A program made the translations under genes and the position numbers. 7,852 nucleotides of DNA from CAIZIN01 sp964483025 (lineage in GTDB: Bacteria > Patescibacteriota > Minisyncoccia > Phycocordibacterales > CAIZIN01), in NCBI GenBank assembly GCA_964483025.1, contig CAYZZT010000030.1, positions 1 through 7,852 on the forward strand, read 5' to 3'. The notes under the pieces were generated by a model. It was not told the origin of the DNA. It made no database searches and saw only the letters and a program-made list of their open reading frames with translations. Within the stretch, counting starts at the first letter, position 1, and each line of letters starts with the position of its first letter. Shown piece after piece: positions 1-5,103 of the stretch.

Positions 1-1358
1 CCTTCGAAAGAAATCGCTTTTGATTTATCAAAAATAATATTACCTCCGGGAGCTTGGCGAAGTACGGAATATTTGATAGCAGAAACAGCCACAAATTCTG
101 CAATTTGATTTTTTGTTTCCGGTGGAAGTTCGCGATCTTTTATAATTTCCTTAACAGCTTCCTCAGTTTCTAAGATTAACGATTCTCCTGTAATAACATT
201 CCCTTTTCTAGAAGACATTTTACCTTCAGGCATCCTAAGCATTCCATGAGAGAGATGCTCAGTCTTTCCTGCAACCTCAGGATTAATTTCACTTAGCGCT
301 TGAAGCATCACCTTGAAATAATCATCTTGTTCATTGGCGGTAATGATTATAGATTCGTCAGCAGGAAAATCCTTGTATTTTCGAATCGCATGAGCAACAT
401 CTTTTGCATCATACATAGGTAAACCTTGCGAACTCACAAACACACGTGTGTGCAAACCAAACTTTTCACCTTTGTACACAATAGCTCCATCACTTTTTTC
501 AAATACTCCTTTTTCAGTAAATTCATTCACAATTTTTAAAGCATCTTCGGCCACTTCGCTTTCAAAATAATAATGATCAAATTTTGTACCCAGTATTTTG
601 TAAATTTCTTCAAAATGCTCAAGCGACCATGATCGGGCAAGATTATAAATTTGATTTACTTCTTCGTCATTTTTGTCATAAGCTTTTTTATTTATAATTT
701 TGATTTCTTCTGCGGATTCTGGATTATCTTCATACTGGTCGGAACCATAAGCATAAGCTTCACCAACAAATTTTACCTTGTCTGAAATAGAATCTGTATC
801 TTTCGGAGAACTATCTTTCTTTTGCATAAACCCCCAAATTGTTTTACCAATATGAAGTCCCATATCTCCTTGATATGTAACTCTCTCAACCTTCGCCCCA
901 CTCCATTCAAAAACCCTTGAGAGCGATTCTCCTAAAATATTCCCCATTAAGTGTCCAATATGAAAAGGCTTCAAAACATTTGTATTTGTATATTCCAAAA
1001 TTATTTCTTTTCCAGCTAAGTTTTTGTTTGCTCCATATTCCTCACCTTTTTCCAAAATATTTTTAAGCTCTAATGCAAAAAATTCTTTTGACAAATAAAA
1101 GTTTATAAAACCCGGACCAGCAGTCTCGGCTTTTGAAATTGAAACTGGGAGTTTTTTCTGTACTTCTTCTAAAATAGTGTTTGCAAGTTCGCGAGGATTC
1201 TTCGCTACTTTCTTCGAAAGCAGGAGAGCAATATTTGTCGAAAAATCCCCAAAGTCCACATTGTCGGGATGTTCAATAACAAATGAAGCTTTCGGCAAAC
1301 CCAAAGTTTTGCACGCATCGTCAATAAGTTTTTTGATTATATCTTGAATCACAGTCAT
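1..1358 (-). CDS. argS: Arginyl-tRNA synthetase (class I), C-terminal end beyond the window
   Basis: Charges tRNA-Arg with arginine in the cytoplasm, using ATP. I translated the minus strand from the ATG at 1358 and read 452 whole codons without a stop; the frame runs off the left edge. An N-terminal tRNA D-loop-binding (Add1-like) region covers about residues 1-95 and includes GDFSTNIAL and AGPGFINFYL. The class I signatures follow: HIGH at residues 133-136 in the context PFHIGHLMGN, and the KMSKS-type loop KMSSRKG at about 380-386. The visible part ends at ISFE, the family's conserved SFEG site, so the anticodon-binding domain is missing only because of the window edge. Upstream of the ATG there is no Shine-Dalgarno; GGA directly abuts the start. 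It lies downstream of dut on the same strand, separated by about 180 nt holding a hairpin and a repeat element, so independent transcription is likely. Identity is very secure. Confidence 0.97.
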   Translation of the reverse strand, partial: MTVIQDIIKKLIDDACKTLGLPKASFVIEHPDNVDFGDFSTNIALLLSKKVAKNPRELANTILEEVQKKLPVSISKAETAGPGFINFYLSKEFFALELKNILEKGEEYGANKNLAGKEIILEYTNTNVLKPFHIGHLMGNILGESLSRVFEWSGAKVERVTYQGDMGLHIGKTIWGFMQKKDSSPKDTDSISDKVKFVGEAYAYGSDQYEDNPESAEEIKIINKKAYDKNDEEVNQIYNLARSWSLEHFEEIYKILGTKFDHYYFESEVAEDALKIVNEFTEKGVFEKSDGAIVYKGEKFGLHTRVFVSSQGLPMYDAKDVAHAIRKYKDFPADESIIITANEQDDYFKVMLQALSEINPEVAGKTEHLSHGMLRMPEGKMSSRKGNVITGESLILETEEAVKEIIKDRELPPETKNQIAEFVAVSAIKYSVLRQAPGGNIIFDKSKAISFE

Positions 1359-1422
1359 TCCAGTTTAGACGAAAAAAGGGTTTTTAGCAATTTATCTCCG
1401 CTGTTATTCCCGTTCCTGCATT

Positions 1423-1506
1423 GTCATCCTTGCGAATGCGAGGATCCATGAATTGACTTCCTGGATCCCAGATAATTTTTTGGGTACAAAAAATTTCTGG
1501 GATGAC
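1423..1506. repeat. Intergenic inverted repeat element R1 (MITE-like, 84 bp)
   Basis: Bounded by GTCATCC at 1423-1429 and its inverted copy GGATGAC at 1500-1506. Inside are two hairpins. The first is ATCCTTGC (1426-1433) with GCGAGGAT (1438-1445) around a GAAT loop, with one G-T type mismatch. The second is ATCCCAGA (1465-1472) with TCTGGGAT (1496-1503), extended by AATTTTTT/AAAAAATT (1474-1481/1488-1495) around a GGGTAC loop, with a single bulged T at 1473. It shares termini and an internal GGATCCA...CTGGATCC layout with the larger element at 3496-3654, so both appear to belong to one dispersed family. Short elements opening with GTCAT(T)CC and closing with GGA(A)TGAC are common between genes in many bacteria; I place it there by memory of the pattern only. 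No transposase or target duplication is visible. Confidence 0.7.
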
Positions 1507-1542
1507 GAAAAACATAGTCACTACGTTCGTTGTTTTTCGTCA
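1503..1542 (-). terminator. Hairpin overlapping the dut stop codon, possible terminator
   Basis: On the minus strand the 12-nt arm TGACGAAAAACA (1542-1531) pairs perfectly with TGTTTTTCGTCA (1514-1503) around a 16-nt loop. The dut TGA stop is the first three bases of the stem. The T-run lies inside the 3' arm rather than after it, so this is not a textbook intrinsic terminator, but its position directly after dut and before argS fits that role. It also overlaps the right end of repeat R1 by four bases, so part of the stem may have come in with the repeat. Confidence 0.45.
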
Positions 1543-1962
1543 CTTTCCTGTCGATCCAAAATTTCCTCCACCTCTTTCACTTTCATCTAATTCAGAAACC
1601 TCTTCAAACTCCACACTAATTTTTTCTTGAATAATCATCTGTGCAACTTTATGTCCTTTTTCAAGTCTGTATTCTTCTTTTCCTAAATTTATCATTCCAA
1701 CTAAAATTTCACCCCTGTATCCCGAATCTAGAACTCCACCTAAAGTCTTTAATCCATGTTTATGTGAAAGCCCGCTCTTATCCCAAATCAGCCCAACATA
1801 ACCAACAGGTAATTCCATTGCCAAACCAGTAGGCACCTGAACTCTTTCCCCAACTTTTATCAATACATCAGACACGGCATATAAATCCACTCCAGCATCA
1901 TCAAAATGCGCATAGCTCGGAATCTTCGCCCCCTCATTTAATTTTTTGATTTTGATTTTCAT
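1540..1962 (-). CDS. dut: dUTP diphosphatase (dUTPase), compact trimeric type
   Basis: Hydrolyses dUTP to dUMP and pyrophosphate, keeping uracil out of DNA and feeding thymidylate synthase. The 140-aa product has the normal length and all five dUTPase motifs in order: AGVDLYA (residues 23-29), DKSGLS (61-66), GGVLDSGYRGE with the water-activating Asp79 (75-85), GHKVAQM (103-109) and RGGGNFGSTG (130-139), the flexible C-terminal arm carrying the Phe that stacks on uracil. Motif 2 has Lys62 where most family members have Arg, and motif 5 has Asn before the Phe where Gly is usual. The start is supported by a GATAAT hexamer only 8 nt upstream and by the absence of a Shine-Dalgarno, suggesting a leaderless message. 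The stop codon lies in a hairpin. A second, larger dUTPase-family gene lies at 7155-7793. Identity is secure. Confidence 0.96.
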   Translation of the reverse strand: MKIKIKKLNEGAKIPSYAHFDDAGVDLYAVSDVLIKVGERVQVPTGLAMELPVGYVGLIWDKSGLSHKHGLKTLGGVLDSGYRGEILVGMINLGKEEYRLEKGHKVAQMIIQEKISVEFEEVSELDESERGGGNFGSTGK

Positions 1963-1970
1963 AACTAAAT

Positions 1971-1976
1971 ATTATC
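1971..1976 (-). promoter_or_regulatory. Probable -10 element of dut
   Basis: On the minus strand GATAAT, preceded by TGT (extended -10-like TGTGATAAT), ends 8 nt before the dut ATG. Transcription would begin within a nucleotide or two of the start codon. I see no convincing -35 at 16-18 nt upstream. Confidence 0.55.
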
Positions 1977-2008
1977 ACATATTTGACCTTACAAAAATTA
2001 TCGTCTGG

Positions 2009-2048
2009 ATGTAATTCTAGAGTACCGGCCGGTACTCTAGAATTACAT
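2009..2048. repeat. Perfect 40-bp palindrome P1
   Basis: The left half ATGTAATTCTAGAGTACCGG (2009-2028) is exactly the reverse complement of the right half (2029-2048), with no spacer; symmetry stops at the next base on both sides (G2008 and G2049). The centre is CCGG|CCGG. It sits in the divergent spacer between dut (46 nt away) and the 131-aa ORF (98 nt away), outside both predicted -10 regions. It shares ATGTAA/TTACAT ends and the GTACCGG centre with P2 on the far side of the ORF. The function is unknown. A terminator role is unlikely between divergent genes. It could be a protein-binding, recombination or cruciform site. Confidence 0.9.
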
Positions 2049-2093
2049 GCGAAATTTATAAAAACACACTAATACTTGTAGAACCAAAAGTAT

Positions 2094-2122
2094 TTGACAA
2101 AATATGAAATAGAATGTAATGT
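2094..2122 (+). promoter_or_regulatory. Possible promoter of the 131-aa ORF
   Basis: A perfect -35 hexamer TTGACA lies at 2094-2099. The best -10 candidates are TGTAAT (2115-2120, spacer 15, 5 of 6 matches) or TAATGT (2117-2122, spacer 17, poorer match). The short optimum spacer makes the exact -10 uncertain. Unlike its neighbours this promoter would give an mRNA with a leader containing a Shine-Dalgarno. Confidence 0.45.
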
Positions 2123-2131
2123 GCTAAATGG

Positions 2132-2137
2132 AAAGGA
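2132..2137 (+). promoter_or_regulatory. Ribosome binding site of the 131-aa ORF
   Basis: AAAGGA ends 9 nt before the ATG at 2147. It is the clearest Shine-Dalgarno in the window and fixes the start of this ORF; most neighbouring genes lack one. Confidence 0.65.
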
Positions 2138-2146
2138 ATTCAGACA

Positions 2147-2542
2147 ATGGAAAAGCTAACAGCAAAGAAACTAAAAGTAGGCCTACTAATCTGGTGGGTA
2201 GGTGAAAGAAGTCTAAACAAATGGAACTGCCCAGGAATAGTCACAAAACTCAACGGAAACAAAAATGTTTTCCGTGTCAGAACATTTGATGACTTCGAGG
2301 AGACAGCTGACTTACTCATCGTTCAACCTTTGGAAGGCAAAAAATCGTCTTTGGAAGAAATGAGATTGGCCAATCCAAGTGAGGTTGTGAGATATCTAAC
2401 ATCGAGAATGAGGGAGGCGGCAAAAGATATTGCCGATCTTGAGAAAATGCTCATTAAGCACAAGAAAGAAACCGACAAATACAAAGCTAAGGCCGAAGAG
2501 CTTATCACATCACTGAGGCCAACAACCACAACTGCCGAATAG
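2147..2542 (+). CDS. Hypothetical 131-aa protein, beta-rich N-terminus and coiled-coil C-terminus
   Basis: I do not recognise this protein. Residues 8-60 look like a small beta-barrel: alternating hydrophobics with GLLIWWVGE, a second Trp in NKWNCPGIVTKL, then FRVRTFDDFEE, a pattern reminiscent of SH3/Tudor-like folds (inference only). Residues 73-120 are charged and helical with heptad-like spacing (RMREAAKDIADLEKMLIKH and onwards), probably a coiled coil. The tail is Thr-rich (RPTTTTAE). There is no signal peptide or membrane segment. It has an AAAGGA Shine-Dalgarno, a TTGACA -35 box, and a terminator wrapped around its TAG stop, so it is an independent unit. Five of its first six Leu codons are CTA, while dut next door starts with TTA and TTG, a hint of foreign origin. 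It is bracketed by palindromes P1 and P2/P3. It is probably a real gene, but its function is open; a DNA- or RNA-binding or recombination accessory role is only a guess. Confidence 0.75.
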   Translation: MEKLTAKKLKVGLLIWWVGERSLNKWNCPGIVTKLNGNKNVFRVRTFDDFEETADLLIVQPLEGKKSSLEEMRLANPSEVVRYLTSRMREAAKDIADLEKMLIKHKKETDKYKAKAEELITSLRPTTTTAE

Positions 2543-2559
2543 GTAGATTGTGGTTTTTT
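2524..2559 (+). terminator. Intrinsic terminator of the 131-aa ORF, overlapping its stop
   Basis: AACCACAA (2524-2531) pairs with TTGTGGTT (2548-2555) and the run T2554-T2559 follows or overlaps the end of the arm. The 16-nt loop contains the TAG stop codon (2540-2542), so the hairpin includes the last coding residues. Confidence 0.65.
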
Positions 2560-2578
2560 CTTATATCTTAATTCCTAA

Positions 2579-2618
2579 ATGTAAAATAATTGTACCGGCT
2601 AGTACAATTATTTTACAT
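2579..2618. repeat. Near-perfect 40-bp palindrome P2
   Basis: The arm ATGTAAAATAATTGTAC (2579-2595) is matched exactly by GTACAATTATTTTACAT (2602-2618) around CGGCTA (2596-2601). The centre octamer CCGG|CTAG breaks symmetry at only two pairs. It has the same length, the same ATGTAA/TTACAT ends and the same left centre (GTACCGG) as P1, but a different 7-nt middle (AATAATT instead of TTCTAGA). It lies after the ORF terminator and 20 nt before P3, in a convergent spacer. The function is unknown. Confidence 0.88.
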
Positions 2619-2638
2619 AAATTAAATTTCACTCAAAC

Positions 2639-2684
2639 TACCTCCACAATAACAATGCCGACCGGCATTGTTATTGTGGAGGTA
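2639..2684. repeat. Near-perfect 46-bp palindrome P3
   Basis: Arms of 22 nt (2639-2660 and 2663-2684) are exact reverse complements, separated only by AC at 2661-2662. The arm begins TACCTCCACAA and ends CAATGCCG. The centre octamer is CCGA|CCGG, matching the CGRC core of the other palindromes, while the arms are unrelated to P1, P2 and P4. It lies between the ORF terminator and the tmk terminator and has no T-tract of its own, so termination is unlikely to be its purpose. Confidence 0.88.
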
Positions 2685-2722
2685 ATTTATAAAAAATATC
2701 TTACCAAACAATTCAACAAAAG

Positions 2723-2749
2723 AAAAACATCTCGATTAGAGATGTTTTT
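2723..2749. terminator. Bidirectional intrinsic terminator at the end of tmk
   Basis: AAAAACATCTC (2723-2733) pairs with GAGATGTTTTT (2739-2749) around the loop GATTA. It gives a GC-containing stem followed by U residues on either strand. The tmk TAA stop (2736-2738) lies in the loop. It probably terminates tmk on the minus strand and backs up the terminator of the 131-aa ORF on the plus strand. Confidence 0.75.
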
Positions 2750-3410
2750 GAAGTGCTTGGTGGATTAATTCGTGAATTGCTTCGCGAGATTTGATTTGAC
2801 CATTTTCCGAACAGTCGATAATTTCCACCTGTGGATATTCAGACATGATTGATAGTGCCCGCTCTTGAGACTCTCTCAAATGTTGTTCTGATGATTCAGC
2901 TTGGTCGGGTTGTGAACCTTCCTTCTCTGCCCTCTCATGAATAAGTCTCAGAGAAACTTCCACAGGAACATCAAGATAAAATACAACATCTGGCCGTGGT
3001 AACTTTGCAGCTCCGTACTCAAGTTCGTCAAGCCAATTGATGAATTCTTTTCGCTTTTCAGGATCAGCAATTTTTCCACCTTGATGGATTTGATTTGAAG
3101 TCACATACCTGTCGAGAATTACAACAGCTCCAGAATCTAACCATTCGTTAATTTGTGGAACAGACTCCATTCGGTCGAAGGCATAGACAACCGAAGCAAT
3201 CTTTGGCGAAACAGCTAAAAAATCTCCATGTTTATTTTCTTTCAATGCTTCATAGAGGAGTTTACCTGCAACATTTTTGGTGTATTGAGGAAAGTCCAAA
3301 CTGTGAGCAATTTTACCTTCAACAAGCAATCGTTCAAGCAAAAATTTTGTTTGAGTTTGCTTCCCTGTCCCATCTGTCCCGTCAATGACAATTAATTTTC
3401 CTTTTTTCAT
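2736..3410 (-). CDS. tmk: Thymidylate kinase (dTMP kinase)
   Basis: Phosphorylates dTMP to dTDP with ATP, the step after thymidylate synthase. The 224-aa product is of normal length (family about 200-230). The P-loop GTDGTGKQT spans residues 11-19; Gln18 sits where Ser or Thr is usual, followed by Thr19. FPQY (40-43) and YAFDR (76-80, Arg80) belong to the dTMP-binding region. ILDRYVTSNQ carries the DRY triad at residues 100-102, and LDVPVEVSLRLIHERAE leads into a Glu/Gln/Ser-rich lid segment. GGAAAG lies 9 nt before the ATG at 3410, a weak Shine-Dalgarno. Its stop codon is inside a bidirectional terminator. It follows glyA on the same strand, but the 270-nt spacer with a repeat element argues for its own promoter, which I could not place. 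Identity is secure. Confidence 0.95.
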   Translation of the reverse strand: MKKGKLIVIDGTDGTGKQTQTKFLLERLLVEGKIAHSLDFPQYTKNVAGKLLYEALKENKHGDFLAVSPKIASVVYAFDRMESVPQINEWLDSGAVVILDRYVTSNQIHQGGKIADPEKRKEFINWLDELEYGAAKLPRPDVVFYLDVPVEVSLRLIHERAEKEGSQPDQAESSEQHLRESQERALSIMSEYPQVEIIDCSENGQIKSREAIHELIHQALQKHL

Positions 3411-3495
3411 AATTTTGTTCTTTCCACTTGTTGGATTACACGCTAATAAATTTTAGATTAAGTCATACCTCCAATTATGTATTCCTTTCTCATCT

Positions 3496-3654
3496 GTCAT
3501 CCTCGTGAACTCGGGATGGGACCCGAGTGCAAGAACGGAGCGCGACGGCGCGAGTTGTGCTCAGAAGATTTTTCAGCAGAAAAATACTTGTGGGTACTCT
3601 CGGGGATCCAAGTTAGAATTCTACAGACTGGATTCCAGCCTCCGCTGGAATGAC
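3496..3654. repeat. Intergenic inverted repeat element R2 (MITE-like, 159 bp)
   Basis: Begins GTCATCC (3496-3502) and ends GGAATGAC (3647-3654), the same boundaries as R1 apart from one extra A. It contains three hairpins: ACTCGGG/CCCGAGT (3509-3515/3522-3528), ATTTTTC/GAAAAAT (3568-3574/3579-3585, loop AGCA) and ATTCCAGC/GCTGGAAT (3632-3639/3644-3651, loop CTCC). A GC-rich stretch (about 3536-3553) stands out from the AT-rich surroundings. GGGTAC-like and GGATCCA...CTGGATTCC segments match R1 in order, so R2 looks like a longer member of the same family. It fills the spacer between glyA and tmk. No ORF or transposase is present. Confidence 0.7.
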
Positions 3655-3681
3655 AAACAGAAGAATTAGTTATATGTACGA

Positions 3682-4908
3682 TTACTTCTTCCTTAAAATC
3701 TTATCTATCTCCCTACCAATCTTTACAAAATCTTTCTCAGTTTTACCTCTCGTAGTCTCAGCGGCTGAACCAAGGCGAATTCCGGAAGGATCGAAAGCGC
3801 TTCTAGTTTCTCCCGGAATTGTATTTTTGTTTACAATAATCCCTGCCTTTTCAAGCCTATCGCTCGCCTCTGTGCCTGAAATACCCTTTCCCCCCATCCA
3901 CACATCAAGAAGTACAAGGTGGCTCTCAGTGCCTCCAGAGACCACATGCCAACCCAGTTTCTTAAGTTCTAGAGCTAGAGCTTTGGCGTTCTTTTTTACC
4001 TGCAAAGCATACTTCTTAAATTCTGGTGTAGATGCTTCTTTTAGAGCCACAGCCACTGCTGCGATTTGATTCATATGTGGGCCACCTTGAAGTCCGGGGA
4101 AAACTGCTTTATCAATAAGTTCATTATATGATTGCTCTTTACCATTTTTATCTTTTTGAAATTTGTCTCTCCTTGAAAAAATCATTGCACTTCGTGGGCC
4201 TCGCAAAGTTTTGTGAACAGTAGTTGTCACAATATCAGCATAAAGAAAAGGACTTGGATATTGTTTCCCCGCCACTAGCCCAGCAAAGTGCGACATATCG
4301 CACATCATAATTGATTTTGATATATCGGCAATTTCTCTAAATTTTTTAAAATCAACAATTGACGGATATGCAGTAAAACCACAAACAATAATATTTGGTT
4401 TTTCTTTTTTTGCTATTTTTTTTAATTCATTATAATCAATAACTTCTGTCTTTTCGTTTACACCATAAGCAACCTGCTCCCAAAATTTTCCTGTTGCAGA
4501 AACCTTATGCCCATGAGTAAGGTGTCCGCCGTGTGAAAGAGACATCCCCATTATTTTGCCTTGGCCGACTCCGTTTAGGCCTCCCTTTGGTACGAGCGCA
4601 GTATAAACCGCAAGGTTTGCAGGTGAGCCAGAAAGTGGCTGAACATTTACCGCCCATTTTTCTTTTGAAAGCCCAAAAAGTTTTAACGCTCTTTCTTGCG
4701 CGAGTATTTCTATTTTATCCACCACTTCATTTCCTCCATAATATCTTTTACCAGGATATCCTTCTGCATATTTATTGGTGAGCTCCGAGCCAAGAGCCTC
4801 GAGCACGTCACGTGAGACAATATTTTCAGAAGCAATAAGATTAATAACTTTTTTCTGCCTTTCTTTTTCAGCTTTAATAAGCTTTGAGATTTGTATATCT
4901 TTCATCAT
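3682..4908 (-). CDS. glyA: Serine hydroxymethyltransferase
   Basis: PLP enzyme that converts serine and tetrahydrofolate to glycine and 5,10-methylene-tetrahydrofolate, the one-carbon donor for ThyA encoded divergently next door. The 408-aa product is full length. Signatures: LIASENIVS (24-32), NKYAEGYPGKRYYGG (45-59), SGSPANLAVY (93-102), SHGGHLTHG (125-133), DMSHFAGLVAG (204-214), the PLP-binding Lys233 in TTTVHKTLRGPRS (228-240) and FPGLQGGPHMNQIAA (270-284). Two adjacent ATGs occur at 4908 and 4905. AGGA lies 3 nt before the first and 6 nt before the second, so ribosome spacing favours 4905. A TAAAAT hexamer 7 nt upstream of 4908 would instead give a leaderless message starting at the first ATG. 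The two starts differ by one residue. Identity is secure. Confidence 0.97.
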   Translation of the reverse strand: MMKDIQISKLIKAEKERQKKVINLIASENIVSRDVLEALGSELTNKYAEGYPGKRYYGGNEVVDKIEILAQERALKLFGLSKEKWAVNVQPLSGSPANLAVYTALVPKGGLNGVGQGKIMGMSLSHGGHLTHGHKVSATGKFWEQVAYGVNEKTEVIDYNELKKIAKKEKPNIIVCGFTAYPSIVDFKKFREIADISKSIMMCDMSHFAGLVAGKQYPSPFLYADIVTTTVHKTLRGPRSAMIFSRRDKFQKDKNGKEQSYNELIDKAVFPGLQGGPHMNQIAAVAVALKEASTPEFKKYALQVKKNAKALALELKKLGWHVVSGGTESHLVLLDVWMGGKGISGTEASDRLEKAGIIVNKNTIPGETRSAFDPSGIRLGSAAETTRGKTEKDFVKIGREIDKILRKK

Positions 4909-4915
4909 GAGTCCT

Positions 4916-4921
4916 ATTTTA
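4916..4921 (-). promoter_or_regulatory. Possible -10 element of glyA
   Basis: Minus-strand TAAAAT (5 of 6 to TATAAT) ends 7 nt before the upstream glyA ATG. A weak TTTGTG lies 17 nt further upstream. Palindrome P4 begins about 40 nt beyond this -10, upstream of any -35. Confidence 0.45.
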
Positions 4922-4962
4922 CCGCTCTATCAAAAAAACACAAACATGCTCCAAATATCCTC

Positions 4963-5002
4963 CCACTGCATAAAAACGACGACCGTCGTTTTTATGCAGT
5001 GG
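4963..5002. repeat. Near-perfect 40-bp palindrome P4
   Basis: CCACTGCATAAAAACGACG (4963-4981) and CGTCGTTTTTATGCAGTGG (4984-5002) are exact reverse complements separated by AC. The centre octamer is ACGA|CCGT, sharing the CGACCG core with P3. The arms match none of the other palindromes. It lies in the divergent spacer between glyA (54 nt) and thyA (101 nt), where a terminator would make little sense; control of both folate-linked genes or a recombination or structural site are alternatives. Confidence 0.9.
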
Positions 5003-5088
5003 TATTAATTAGATTAATTAGAATTACAAGATTATTACTAAAGTTCAAATTAGCAAAAATCAAACTGGCGTTAAATATACAAATCAGA

Positions 5089-5094
5089 TACAAT
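5089..5094 (+). promoter_or_regulatory. Possible -10 element of thyA
   Basis: TACAAT (5 of 6 to TATAAT) ends 9 nt before the thyA ATG at 5104, so transcription would start about 2-3 nt before the start codon. No good -35 is seen. Confidence 0.45.
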
Positions 5095-5103
5095 AAAAAA
5101 ACT

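Noticed and set aside
1641..1832. Open frames opposite dut and inside other genes (for example 3155-3388, 3650-4069, 4533-4781, 4992-5333, 6651-6902, 7468-7650)
   Set aside because: They lie antisense to genes with clear family motifs and show no recognisable protein features of their own.
2009..2684. Integron attC sites or CRISPR repeats as the explanation of the palindromes
   Set aside because: attC sites have imperfect arms with extrahelical bases and conserved R boxes, absent here. CRISPR needs identical regularly spaced repeats; these differ in sequence and spacing.
2550..2768. Plus-strand frame of 72 codons after the 131-aa ORF
   Set aside because: It consists of palindromes P2 and P3 and the tmk terminator read as protein, with no ribosome site.
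2009..5002. Telomere-resolution (hairpin telomere) sites
   Set aside because: Such sites are similar perfect palindromes, but one fixed sequence is expected per replicon, at the ends; here four different ones lie inside a gene cluster.
4891..5103. In-frame upstream extension of thyA starting at 4891 (71 extra residues)
   Set aside because: It overlaps the start of glyA on the other strand, crosses palindrome P4 and resembles no ThyA N-terminus; the family alignment begins at the ATG at 5104.
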